Source of the DNA: Guadua angustifolia
Lineage: Eukaryota > Streptophyta > Magnoliopsida > Poales > Poaceae
NCBI GenBank assembly: GCA_036346375.1
Contig: CM070508.1
Span: 16,734,852 to 16,798,851 of the forward strand
Reading direction: 5' to 3'
Length of the DNA: 64,000 bases
Positions within the stretch are counted from its first letter, which is position 1. Each line of letters starts with the position of its first letter. A program made the translations under genes and the position numbers. This document shows, piece after piece, positions 48,301 through 59,228 of this stretch. The notes under the pieces were generated by a model that worked only from the letters and a program-made list of their open reading frames with translations, did no database searches and was not told the origin of the DNA.

Positions 48301-48450
48301 ATGTAACCAATTCGCCCAACAAGAAGCGCCACGTAGTTCTTCAGTGAAAAGGAGAATTGTCGGAGTTGAGAATGTAGTAGATGAGGAAGAGTACAATCAA
48401 TTTGATGAGTTGCCACCTATCGGAAATGACATCCTGGTCCCGTAAGAACA
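45319..48450 (+). pseudogene. TNP2-type CACTA transposase, frameshifted
   Basis: Cut-and-paste transposase of the En/Spm type. Domain order seen across frames: an N-terminal transposase-associated domain (45319-45560, MDRSWMYAENRTSAEYLNGV, then a Cys pattern CPCIDCEN with HLIRMGFKRGYTCW); acidic linker; TNP2 catalytic region (about 45880-46780) with CPLGMEVERIHAYPND, RLKRLFANPKEAKLLCWH and STDGMNPFGNMSS; DUF4218-type segment (about 47100-47700) with ACYTLSKAEELN and GSIIEGYA; DUF4216-type end (about 47900-48400) with RFANQVVQVFYVTNSPN. The first 172 codons are open; thereafter many small indels and stops alternate the frame. Start chosen at the ATG that opens the conserved MDRSWM block. Confidence 0.9.
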
Positions 48451-49069
48451 ACATGAGGAAGCAAGCTACACCCGCCGATCATCATGAAGGGCTAATTTTC
48501 ATACAAAAGAATAAGCATGTGGTATGTAGTTATGAGAAGGGTGCATTGTCATCATACTTACTAATTTTCATGTGTAATAATATTACATTAATGCTATTGT
48601 AAAGATGATACGACCCATCATGCTTTGTACATATGATTGTGATGATCTTTGTAAGTAACTTGTGAAGCATCTGAATTATGTATATAGGATTGTGATGATC
48701 TTTGTAAGTAGCCAGAAGCATCCGGATTGATGGAAAAGATGCAAGTATAAGAGCACGATTTATTCCTTAATATCAATATGATTCCAAATACATGATTCAA
48801 AGATGGCCATTCGCATATAATTGATGACAAGAAATAAATTATGTAGACTATGGCAAACAAGAATGTAATCATGTCTACTTTGGCAATATGGAAATAGTTG
48901 TATGTGATTGCTCCCAGATTTTAGGGTTTGAATTGAGGATTAGAATTCCACATCAACCACAAGATGCCTATATTCTCGTTAACGATAACTTTCCCGTAAG
49001 ATACAACAAAGTGGCATGCATAAGAGTCGATCGAATCGAACCGACAAGTGAATGTCGATTGAACAAGAC

Positions 49070-49320
49070 ATATCACGACGGTTCTTTAACATAACAACAG
49101 GATGTTATTTGTCATGACGGTTATGTTACCTAGCCGTCTCGTGATATCTCAACATCGAGACGGTTCTATTATATAACCGTCCGTGATATCACAACATCAC
49201 TGCAGACGGTTCTATTATATAACCGTCAGTGATATTCAACATCACTGCATCGTTCTATTATAGAACCGCTCGTGATAATACACATGCATCGTTATATTTT
49301 AGAACCGCTCGTGATGTGCT
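49070..49320. repeat. internal array of subterminal-type motifs in CACTA B
   Basis: At least eight (C/G)ACGGTT(C/A)T / AACCG(T/C)C(T/C)GTGAT units of the same kind as at both ends, in head-to-head pairs (such as AGACGGTTCTATTATATAACCGTC), directly upstream of a TATA-like CTCTATATATCTCCC (49320-49335) and the leader of the second gene. Confidence 0.9.
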
Positions 49321-49335
49321 CTCTCTATATATCTC
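49320..49335 (+). promoter_or_regulatory. putative TATA box of the second CACTA B gene
   Basis: CTCTATATATCTCCC follows the internal motif array by a few bases and precedes a GC-rich leader with ACCCTAACCC. Position and sequence fit a plant core promoter; start site not observable. Confidence 0.5.
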
Positions 49336-49374
49336 CCTGCCAGGCTCATTCACAAGGCAAACCCTAACCCTTTG

Positions 49375-49560
49375 AGACGTTTGTCTCCGCGGTGGCCTCC
49401 CCTCGGCGGCCTCCCCTCCGGCGTTCTCCCCTGGACGCCCTCCCCTCCGGCGTCCTCCCCTCAACGCCCTCCCCTTCGGCGTCCTCCCGGCATCGGCGTG
49501 TTCCCCTCGTCGTCCTCCCTCGCCGCGACGTGTCCCCTCGGCGTGCTCCCCTCGGCTGTG
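49375..49560 (+). repeat. CTCCCCTCGGCG short tandem repeats in the leader
   Basis: About nine copies of a 12-21 bp (GGCGT)CCTCCCCTC unit. It gives Pro/Ser-rich frames (49372-49638, 49392-49787) that lie in the untranslated leader upstream of an intron-like AT-rich stretch (49870-50640). Confidence 0.75.
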
Positions 49561-50647
49561 TTCTTGTGCATCTCGGGCTTCAACCGTTATTCTCGCGCTT
49601 TGCCTCGGCTTTGTTGGCTCGGATCCAACGCTACGTAAGCAAATACGGTGCCCTCTCTGTTGATCTGAGGATCAGTGAACCGATTGAGTATTTCTGGGGG
49701 ACTAGCCATCGAGCTAGAGGCCGTTTCTCGATCTGGAGACACTGCCTGGCCATTTGCTCTATTTTTCGGTGTTGCTCTGCTAATTAGTGAGTTCTGGGAC
49801 ACTTTCTGTGATTATTCTCGGTCTTGCAAAGGGGCCAGTCGATCTGCGGCTTGGGGACCTTGTGTGTGGGCTTAATGTTCAGTGATGATTTAGGGGATGG
49901 AATAGACTAAATGTGACAACAAATCTTAGCAGTCAATTTCACTTTCATATATATATTTGATTAGCTCTATTGCAAACCTGTCTTTATATGCTTAGTTAGT
50001 GAATATTTCGCCATCGCTATTGTCATCTATCTTGCGGTACGTTTCCGTAACATTTCACTATCTTGTTTCCTTAGCATTGCTTGAGCATGTTATTTATCAT
50101 TCAAAGAAGCTTGCTTTGAATGATTCACTATTCTTATGCATATAAGATAACAAATTGAGTAGATTTATACTTAACCTGTCAAGTATTAAATCTGTTATTG
50201 AGATAAAGTTATCACAATCTAGTCTATTACTTATCCATTGTGGCGAGGAGGGCCTTTTAAGGCAACCCGACATCTGAGAACATTCAAACAATCAATATGA
50301 GCTTTATGCTAATTGCTTTATTCGTAATACTGTACATGTTCATATGTGAGATCCTGAGCTTCTGTTCTATTATTCTGTTAACTGTCAAAGTTCAATCCAT
50401 ATGTATTCTTCTGCTTGTCTGCTGTGTGGATGTCCTAGTTTTAGGGGATGTGCTGCCGAAATTTTTATTAAGTTCGGCAACCTCCTAGTTCGCTTCTTTT
50501 GGTAAAAGGCTAATAACAAGCCATTTAGGCTAGTTCTTTTAAAAGGCTAATAACAAGCCATGGTATCCACAAACTTATTCACTCTAATTTGATTTTATTT
50601 GTTCTTCTCTTTTAGTTCGCCTGAAACTATTTTAACATATAAAGAAG

Positions 50648-52640
50648 ATGTCATCCTCTAATCCATCGTCTGAAGGACATGATGTGCCCTCAAAAGAAGA
50701 ACTGACCCGCGCTGCAAGAGGACCAAACAAAAGGCCAACAGACCGATATACCATTACAGAGATCGATCCAAAGGATGGGGCCCCTAGAAAGCCAAAAAAG
50801 GCAACGAATGCATTTCGGAATATGTGCGGGATAGTAGCACGGGAACGGGTTCCAATCACGCTATCTTCCTGGAGGTTGGTGACTATTGAGGATCGCAATG
50901 CCTTGCTGACGGAAGTTCTTTCATCGTTCAACATTCCAGAAGAATTCGCTCCCCTAGTGCGACGGTATGCACTGCTAGCGGCAGGAAAGGCATGGAAGAC
51001 CTTCAAGCATACGCCAGAGACTACGCCAAGAAGAATATAGATCCATACTCTAAGTATGGGTTCATTGATGCGACACATGGCGGCGTTTTGTTGAGATGAA
51101 GACGACGCATTTAATTGCAAGGCCAAAGTGAAGCAAACAAGGCCTTGCAGCAAGGAACACTCACCCCACGACTCGCAGACCGCTGGCGCTACGCGGGAAG
51201 AGAGCGCAATGGGACAGGAGGACGAGGAGGGTATCTCGCCATTTCAAAGAATCACAGATCCACGTGCGAGATCGCTAAGAGCGAGGTCTTCGCCACATCC
51301 TCCGCAACCGCCTCTTCAGAAACCCCATGGACGAGGAAATCGCCAACGCCGGTAATATATAAATCGAACTACCAATTTTATGTAATTAGTCAATGACTTC
51401 ATAAGTGAAATAACTTGTCAGGATCTTGCAGGTAGCGTTGAGTACATAATCGGCCGATGGCTCTTTTTTGCCAGACAGGGAGAAAGATGCACTGTCCATG
51501 GCCTTGGGAAACAAGGAACACCCGGTCGCATAAGAGGCATAGGGTTTTTGTTCCATGGAAAACTGGATTCCCGTAAGACTTCCACGATACCAAGTAAGAA
51601 GAGAACTAAAGCCGAAAAGTAGTCAAATCTTATAAAGAATTTGGAGGACAAGTTGAGAGGAGAGTTGAGAGAAGAGTTGAGGGAGAACGAGAGAAGAATT
51701 TTATGAAAGGATAAGAATCTCGAGGAAAGGCTCACCAATCAAGAAAGAAATACTGCACAAGCCCCGTAGTATGTCCGCAAGTCAGCCCCATCGCCTGTGA
51801 AGAGTAGTGTGCATCCGCTCCTCCAAGTGACATAGATGAACATAGCGGACTTATCTCAGATGTGACATTAAGGTGGCCACGCAGGCAATCTCCAAGTGAG
51901 AATTAACAATGGCACTGCTCCTCCGACGGCCGCTTGGGGCATGGCGATCCATCCACTAAGGGACCATGGTGCACGGTACCATGATAGCGCCGGTTTCACC
52001 AAGGTCAATGTGGACGGGTATTTGATAGTTTCAAAATTGTCGATCTACGAAGCCGCCAAGCACGAGATCGTGAAACTTGGGGATGCCATTGGCACATTCA
52101 TCCAATGGCCTAGCAATGACGTCTCCTCGTCGCCCCTTCGTCATGCAACAACCGCGACGATCCGATTCGCTTATTGTATCGCTCGATCGATTGGCATACC
52201 AAATCAGCAGATGACAAACAGACTCCACTTGATGTACATAATGTTGACCTCTTTCCTGCCCATTCCTCTCCGTGAAGGGTTCATACAAAACAAAGAAAGG
52301 CAAGGGCAAACAGAAGAAAGAAAGGCAAGAACAAATCGACTATCCATCCGCCGAGTTGGCTAAACAATACAAGCTAGGAGAGCCGCATTAACGAAAGGCA
52401 GCAGAACTTCACTTAGTATACCTTGCCAACAATTGCATAAGTGGTACACCCAAGAAGCTGGAAAGCCAGAGCGTGAACGTACAACAAGTATCAGTGTTAA
52501 GTTCAAGTATGAACATCTATTCAACGACTCAACGGGGGGCTTCTTCACGGTCGATTTTCTGGACTTGTTCCATCTCTACAACCTCGACGCCTCGACGCAA
52601 GACTCATAAGATGCGGACCTTGTAAGTGTGTGCTATCACA
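50648..52640 (+). pseudogene. second CACTA B gene, Ptta-type N-terminal and middle regions
   Basis: Starts at ATG 50648 after a long leader. Opens with ELTRAARGPNKRPTD and a core of W-x-x-V-x-(D/E) type (LSSWRLVTIEDRNALLTEVL, then FNIPEEFAPLVRRYALLAAG and KAWKTFK), which is the N-terminal signature of Ptta/En-Spm family proteins. Later pieces are recognisable in other frames: QGQSEANKALQQGTLTPRLA (about 51120) and DGYLIVSKLSIYEAAKHEIV with FIQWPSNDV (about 52010-52120), where relatives carry a Trp-Pro segment before the peptidase domain. Multiple frameshifts after codon 130. It leads into the Ulp1-like exons downstream. Confidence 0.8.
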
Positions 52641-52783
52641 GTCTACATTCGCCTAATAGTGATAATTGTCCTCCAATATATATATAATTCGCCTTTGTAT
52701 ATATAGATACATGCAACCGAGGCGCTTACACGCAGAAACTATCGATCGGTTTCCTCGACCCACATATAGTCTCAAAGCAAACA

Positions 52784-53383
52784 ATGGATCTGGATATAAA
52801 CATGGTCGAGAAATACGTGATAGAGGCATTGCTAGCACAAAAAGATAAAGAATTCATACTTATACCCCATAACCCAGGGTACGTAAGTGCTACCACATGC
52901 TATACTTTGGTCTATACCGTGCACACAACTCTGTTTCGTTCATTGTCCATTGTGATATACCTGTGTAGGTTTCACTGGGTTCTAATTGTAATTGAACCAG
53001 CCACAAACCGGGTTAAGTACCTTGATTCCGGACGTGGCGGAAACCACGACTTGACACCTATCGCAAAATTACTCACCAGGTAATCACATTTTCTACGTAC
53101 ATGGTCGTGTAAGTTGTTCCAGGTTTATATTGCTATTGGAATGGCTTAGGCTAACATTTTGCAATCTTGTAGAGCGTTCAAACACGTGAAAGATTGGATT
53201 AAACTACAGCATGATTTGAACTTTCCGGTATCCGCTATACACAACAATTCTATATCAAACCCCGTAATAGTGACTCTAGAACTAACCGTAGGTTTTATTT
53301 GCAATGCCACCAAGAAGGGTGGAAATAACCTATGTGAATTTTATGTTTGCTACAACATGCAAACCATCATCGCTAAAAAATAG
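52784..53383 (+). pseudogene. Ulp1-like C48 cysteine peptidase domain of CACTA B
   Basis: Cysteine peptidase fold of the SUMO-protease family, common as the C-terminus of CACTA second genes; role in transposition unknown. Exon 1 ends FILIPHNPG; intron 52879-52970 (GTACGT...TGTAG); exon 2 has FHWVLIVIEPATNRVKYLDS, giving the catalytic His (in HW) and Asp (in LDS); intron 53082-53171; exon 3 begins AFKHVKDWIKLQHDL and ends NNLCEFYVCYNMQTIIAKK, with the candidate catalytic Cys in LCEF. The Gln normally found about 10 residues before the Cys is not evident (ICNATKK instead), so activity is doubtful. All splice borders are intact, unlike the rest of the gene. Confidence 0.85.
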
Positions 53384-54330
53384 CAAGATGATTAAAACTG
53401 CGTTGGATCGAGGCCCATTTGAGCAACATTAGAGGAAAGTTTGTTTCTTCCGCCACCAAGTAATACATAAAAAGGCGCTGCTCCACGCAGCCCGATAACT
53501 TCGGAGTTGTACAATTGTCAAATAGTATTCATTAATTCGGAAAATATGTCAAAAACTTGCGGTTATTCTTGTTTGTACGATTCATTGTATTGTCACATGA
53601 TATTATCCTTAATACATATTTGCTCATCTTGAATGCAACAACTTAACAATGTCTTGCTTGTTGTAACTAGATATTTTTCCTACACCCTCATTGAGAACCT
53701 CCATTATTTATGGTTTGTTGTTGAAATTTCCATCTACTTAGATATTCTGCATCAATATTTCACAGATATAATATGTTGATTAAATAAAGTCTGCCTTCCA
53801 TGTCCCGAAGACCCGACTTGCAATCACATTTGTTCAATCTTTAATTACCCTACCTAGAGTAATCTATCAAGTACATCTACAAATTTTTTCAAAGTACCAT
53901 TTTCTCCCACCATGGCACGACGGTGACGCCAAAGCAAGAGTATGTCGTCTGCATCGCAGACCGTGGCACGACGGTGACTTCACAGAAGGCCACTTCATAT
54001 GGCATGAAGCAAATCACACACTCCAAAGGTGTCGTGTTCGATCAAGCACACTATGGTTGCCGAGACTCGCCATGCCGTCATGGGTCTTGGTTGATTTATT
54101 AGTCGAGTTCCATCAACATTATAATAAGAAGGAGAAAAGGCGCTACAAATGTTTATATTTTAAGTCTATCCCGACGGACAAACTGCTGCCACAATGCATA
54201 TAGGAAGTACAGATATTCAATTACAACATCTATAATTGATTGTGCCTTGTAAATATCAAGTAGAAATATTGATGGAAATTTCAACAACACCATAAATAAT
54301 GGAGGTTCTGCAGGGTGTGGAAAAAGGACA
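53384..54330. other. 3' noncoding part of CACTA B with paired inverted repeats
   Basis: No gene. Contains an inverted repeat of about 70-75 bp (53673-53753 against 54251-54327), with CCTCCATTATTTATGG...TTGAAATTTCCATC matched in reverse. The enclosed 500 bp carries two copies of a TGGCACGACGGTGAC phrase (53912, 53964). Confidence 0.7.
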
Positions 54331-54655
54331 TCATGCACGGTTCTTATTTGAAACCGCTTGTGATAGTTAGTATCACGACGGTTATTATTTAAAATCGCTC
54401 GTGATAAGTTAGATCACGGACGGTTATGATTTGAAACCGCTCGTGATATTTAGCTATCACAGACGGTTTTAAATAAAAACCGTCTGTGATACTAACTTAT
54501 CACAGATGGTTTTAAATAATAACCGTCTGTGATATAAATTTTCTTAGATGGGTGGAAAACCGTCTCTAGTGATCTCCTTCATCACAGACTTATTGTTACT
54601 GACGGTTCACAAAACCGTCTCTGATGACGTTTACGAACCGTCTGTGATGATGATT
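54330..54655. repeat. right subterminal motif array of CACTA B
   Basis: Ten or more ATCACGGACGGTTAT / AACCG(C/T)(C/T)TGTGATA units in both orientations up to the terminal CTGTAGTAGTG. Confidence 0.9.
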
Positions 54656-54670
54656 TCTGTAGTAGTGAAC

Positions 54671-55601
54671 CTGGTGTTCTAAATAGCTAGCTATAGCTAT
54701 GCTATAGATGTGTTATAGTTTTTTTTACTCTAAACATGAACCTATGGGTCAATATTCCACTATATTAGTTACAAGCTTTATAGCTAGCATAGCTTCGCTA
54801 TTTGACATAGTTTATACCTAACGATAGCTCCACTATGTTGTATAGCTGCCCATGGGTCAAAATATTATGCCTATTTTGAAATCCAACATTACTAAAAGGT
54901 TCAAATACATCTCTTATAAGCTTAAACTATGAGAAAATATAGTAAAAGACCTTATATTGCCTTTTTTGAATAATCCAACATTTATATTTCTCAGTGATTA
55001 AGTACTTATTGTTAAGAACATTATGATATGGTAATTATTTATGGTCCTTTCAACATGTACTAGTATGTTTGTTGATTCCAGACTTACTCATATTCTTACT
55101 AATTTTATATAGTACCTTTTAAACTACCTTGTTTGATTGATTTGTTTGGAGTTGACATATATTATATACATATTTTTTAAAAAAATCTTTTAATACTGAA
55201 AACGCGACAAAAGATAGCTTCCACGATAGTTGCGATAGTTTTTTCGGACATTGCCGCGAAAATCGTAATTTGTAACCTTGCTTAAACCCTAATTCAGAAG
55301 CTCATACATCCCCCTAAATTCAATAGAAAGTTCTTTAAATTGGGCTAAAAATTCAAAATTGTTCTTCAATTCCTAATTTAAATTTGCCCTGTTGCAATTG
55401 AAAGTTGGATTATTTTTTGGGGTAGTGGGTGGGGGTGATTGAAAGCTTGATTTTATGCTTTTCCTGGTTGATAGGGTTTTTGTTTTTACCGATTGAAAGT
55501 TTTTCAAACTTGATTGGAAGGCTTATTTTCTTAAACAAAAAGAGTCGGAAGGTTTGAATTGTAGTTGAAAGTTGCAGGGTAGGGGGAAAAGCTGCGAGCT
55601 G
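54671..55601. other. AT-rich intergenic, no gene seen
   Basis: Begins with TTCTAAATAGCTAGCTATAGCTATGCTATAG and later has GATAGTTGCGATAGTT and TTTGACATAG phrases typical of short AT-rich repeats. No ORF with a domain. Ends at the TTA target of the next element. Confidence 0.4.
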
Positions 55602-56545
55602 TTAGACCATCTCCAATGGCATTCCCTAAATCTGGATCCATATATTCCCATATATAGAATTCCCCAAAAAGATTCATTCCCTAAACCTCTTCTCTCTCCA
55701 ACAGCATTCCCCAAATTCAATTCTCTATTTTCCCCCTCCTATATTATAATGATATTTCATAACCGCCGTACAACATTTATTTTTTGGGGAAAAATTCAAA
55801 CAGCTATTTTTAAATGTGAGAATTTAAAATTTGAAATTTATTCTAACGGTCATTTTAACAGCTATATTGTAACAAGTATGTTATAACGATCACCTATATA
55901 TTTTTCGTAATGGCTATATTGTAATGGCGGGGAGATATTTGAAGAAGATAACCTCTTTTTGTGTAAATTGCAAAGGAAAATTACATAATCAGCTAGTGTG
56001 GCAGCTAGTTGTAGTAAAAGTAGCATGTTCTCACATTCCCTGGATCAGCGTTACCTCTGTTTGCATTCCTGACCATCCCTCCAGATCCATTGGTTGACCA
56101 TTCTTAAGATAGAAATTTGTGGTTGACATAAAAACTATCAGTTCCAGAGAGTGAAGTCAATTTCTTATTTATGGCTAAGAACTGGACAAAGTATTACCTT
56201 GCCGCGAATTATACCAGAATTAGGCAATAGGATATATGAGAAATCAATCAATAATGAACATGTGTTAGGACTAAAGTTGTCTCTTGCAGTTTTTTTAAGG
56301 TCAGGTGTGATGCACTCTATTTCTTTTACTGTACAGGCCAAGCCTTTACTGAGTTTCTCCTAATCCTTGTCGATTTATATGCATTGCAAGTGCATAATGA
56401 ACAAACTATTATTTAATTATTGATAACTACAAAAAACTGCACCAAGATGATTGATAACTTGCCAACTAAATGATTACAGTAGCTAGTATTGGTTTCACAA
56501 AAGCATCATCTCAAGCATCCATCATTTCTATTTGCATCCAGATTG

Positions 56546-57132
56546 TCTCTACTATATAAGTAAGAGTTTCTTCCCACGCCACTTTATCAAAATTACCTAT
56601 CTTTACCACTACTCTTTAATTACCCACCTTTGCCACTGCTCTTTAATTACCCACCTTTGCCACTATTACTTCATCAAAATTACCTACTTTTGCCACTGCT
56701 CTTTAATTAATCACCTTTGCCACTATTAGTGCTCTTTGCAAATAAACTTTGTATCGCAAATTGAGTTTTCGTTGTAACATACGGGCACATGGAACTGCAA
56801 CTTAGACCCTATAATGTAGTTTCAAGAATGAGGACTTTCGTCATACGAAAATTTGCAGAAGGCATCTTAAAATCTTTCTAATTATTATAGTTTACTCTTG
56901 TAGACTTCATATAATTACTAGAAATTATTGTTCTGTTGCTTTAATTCATCTGTAACTTATAGTTACAAGTACAAAAGCTTTTGTATATGAAAATTTGTAA
57001 ATTGCACCTTAAAACTTTTATTATTATCACGGTTTAGTCTTTTAGATTTCTGCTAAGTATTCTTTTTCTACTGTTTTAATTCATCTGTATGAGCGGTTAT
57101 TATTCCGTTGCAACGTACGGGCACTCGGCTAG
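56546..57132 (+). mobile_element. non-autonomous Helitron nested in the Harbinger-like element
   Basis: Starts TCTCTACTATATAAGTAAG and ends CGTTGCAACGTACGGGCACTC + GGCTAG (written apart), followed by T. The CTAG terminus preceded within about 15 bp by a palindrome (CCGTTGCAACGTACGG), with the TC start, is the grass Helitron signature. The 5' base before TC is G, not the usual A, so the start may be off by a base or two. No Rep/Hel gene. 56582-56740 holds short tandem ACCCACCTTTGCCACT(A/G)CTC repeats. Confidence 0.75.
56582..56740 (+). repeat. TTTGCCACTGCTCTTTAATTAC tandem repeats
   Basis: Four or five units of about 30-36 bp built on ACC(T/C)A(C/T)(C/T)TTTGCCACT(A/G) followed by TCTTTAATTA or TTCATCAAAATT, inside the Helitron near its 5' end. 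Confidence 0.8.
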
Positions 57133-58516
57133 TAACCATGTAAATCAAAGAACAGTCAACATAGAACTAAATTGGATATGTTGTCGTGCTTGATGTATGT
57201 TTAAGCCATGTCTTTTATCAAGAAACTGACAACAAGAAGCTCTTTTCATTCTAGATATGCTGTGATTTAGCAGTCAACCATCAACTAACATAATGAACAA
57301 ACTAACAAACTACTTTGGTTACAACTTGCTTGTCCCTCTACCTCACTGAACAAACTACACTCTGCATCAAAGCTCCCAGAGGCTCCCTGATGTCATGTTG
57401 CATGTTTGAGGATTTTTCTTGGTACAATTGATTCATTATCTAGTTGGCCCTTAAAACCTTTGCCGAAGGTCCTAGATCCAATCAGGCTACCCTTAATGAA
57501 GTTGGTGGCATAGACAAGCTCGTGATATGATATTAACCGCTTTTCTACGCATTCTTTAGCTAAAATCTGGAAACTAGGAGAGCTTAGCTTTTAGTTGAAC
57601 AAGAAAGTTTCAACAAACAAGAAACTTGACACCAATCCAAATCATGAGCTCTAATCTGAAGTTTGAAAAGAATGCTCATGAGCTCTAATCCGGTTGCATT
57701 CTAAGCTAATCTGGTTGCAATTACCAGATCCAAATCATGAGGTTTGATAACAAAGTTTCAGGAACAAGAAAATCATGAGCTCTAATCCATTGCAATCTCA
57801 AGTTCAAACCTCATATCCAAATCTGGTTGCATTCTAAACTAATCTAGTTGCAATCACTAGATCCAAATCATGTGGCTTGACAAGAAAGTCATGAGCTCTA
57901 ATCCGTTGCAATCTCGACTTTAAACCTCAGATCCAAATCAAGTTAGGGTTCATACCTTGCGGATCCGCTCGATCCCCCGGCACTCGAGGTCGATGGTGAG
58001 GCGGATTGGGTCGACGATGAAACCGGTGACGTGATGCGCCGGCTGGCCGCCAAGACGGTGCAAGATGGAGCACCTGATCGCAGGCTTGCCTCCTAGACGG
58101 CGCGGGAAGGAGCCGGGCGTCGCCTCCACGCCGGATTTGGGACGAAGCGGCGGAGCGGTTGCCTCCTCGCTGGTTCCTCGCGGGCACGAGAGAGAAGGAT
58201 CATTGCGAGCGTGTAAACGGGAATGCGATGGAGAACAGATAGAGAATCATGATATTTCGGTATTCTCTCTTCGATCTGTAAAAATAGGGAAGCACATCAG
58301 TTATCTGCTGGAGCTGGATGGTGCGTACGGATTCCTCATATTATCGGATAGGGAGTGGGATGAGTAAACTGTTGGAAATGGCCTTAGAGAGAGGAATATG
58401 GAGTTTCTTCGCTAGGTTGTGTACTAATGTTCCAGTACGCAGTGGCGCATTAGACATCTCCTATAAAAAAATAATGGTACAAACCTTGTTGATGGCTCAT
58501 GGCTGCCCTTAGGCTC

Positions 58517-59220
58517 TAGGGGTGAAAACGGTATCGGTAATTCCCGAAATTCCGAAAACCGTTTTCGAAATTTTTCAACCGGACGTGTCGGTATCGGTAA
58601 TTTTCGAATCGAATCGGTAATTTTTGTCGGAAACGATAACGGTAACGGTTTTGATCGGTTCGACCGCTTCTTCGGTATCCGAAAAATCGGTAAATTCCGT
58701 CGGTAATTACCGGAATTATTCCAGCCCACAAATCACACTCCTTCACCACTAAAACGCCCATAACTTTTTACTCCGAACTCCGATTTAGGTGATTTTGGAC
58801 TCTATGCGAAGCTTATCACGAGGGCTACAATCTTCACCCATTTTCATAATTTAACCAATCATAGATATTTTTAAATATCATAAAAACAAAACTCTAATGT
58901 AGTCATTCAAGTCTAAAATTTGATGTGTGTTCATCGTGAATTTGTGAATATTTATTAATTACTAATTTCTATGTGGATGTACTATTTGTGTGAATTTTTG
59001 AAGTCAATTGGTGGTACATGTCCTTACGACGTTATCGGTCTCTTTTTCGATTCGATCGTTACCGATATATATTTTGTATCGAATTTTCGCTTCCGATATT
59101 TTCAATTACCGATGCCGTTTTGCTTCCGTAGTTATCGATTCCGATATCGCTTCCGAGAAAAATATAAAAACAAAAATGGTTTTAGTGTTTTCCGACCGTT
59201 TCCGACCGTTTTCACCCCTA
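58517..59220. mobile_element. non-autonomous hAT, 704 bp, TSD TTAGGCTC
   Basis: Terminal inverted repeat TAGGGGTGAAAACGGT at both ends; perfect 8-bp duplications TTAGGCTC at 58509-58516 and 59221-59228. The interior is rich in (G)GTATCGGTAA / TTACCGATA and CCGTTTTCG phrases. Open frames (81-101 aa, both strands) are Arg/Phe/Tyr-rich repeat translations and not genes. Confidence 0.95.
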
Positions 59221-59228
59221 TTAGGCTC

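Larger units (their letters stand above)
44241..54667 (+). mobile_element. CACTA (En/Spm) element B, 10.4 kb, TSD AAC
   Basis: The left end CACTACTACAGCGAG and the right end (reverse complement CACTACTACAGAAATC) share an 11-bp terminal inverted repeat. AAC flanks both sides (44238-44240 and 54668-54670), the 3-bp duplication of this superfamily. Both ends carry dense GACGGTT/AACCGTC subterminal motifs. Two plus-strand genes follow each other: a TNP2-type transposase (45319 to about 48450) and a Ptta/Ulp1 gene (50648-53383). Both carry indels, so the copy appears dead although its ends are intact. Confidence 0.95.
55605..58383. mobile_element. PIF/Harbinger-like element, 2.8 kb, TSD TTA
   Basis: The left end GACCATCTCCAATGGC and the right end (reverse complement GGCCATTTCCAACAG) form an imperfect terminal inverted repeat, flanked by TTA at 55602-55604 and 58384-58386. 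TTA/TAA targets and (G)RCCATCTCCAA termini are typical of PIF/Harbinger elements. No transposase is visible. The right part (57950-58240) is GC-rich with open frames on both strands and could be a captured host fragment (unrecognised). 57600-57950 has four repeats of ATCATGAGCTCTAATC / CTAATC(T/C)GGTTGCA. A Helitron is nested at 56546-57132. Confidence 0.75.
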
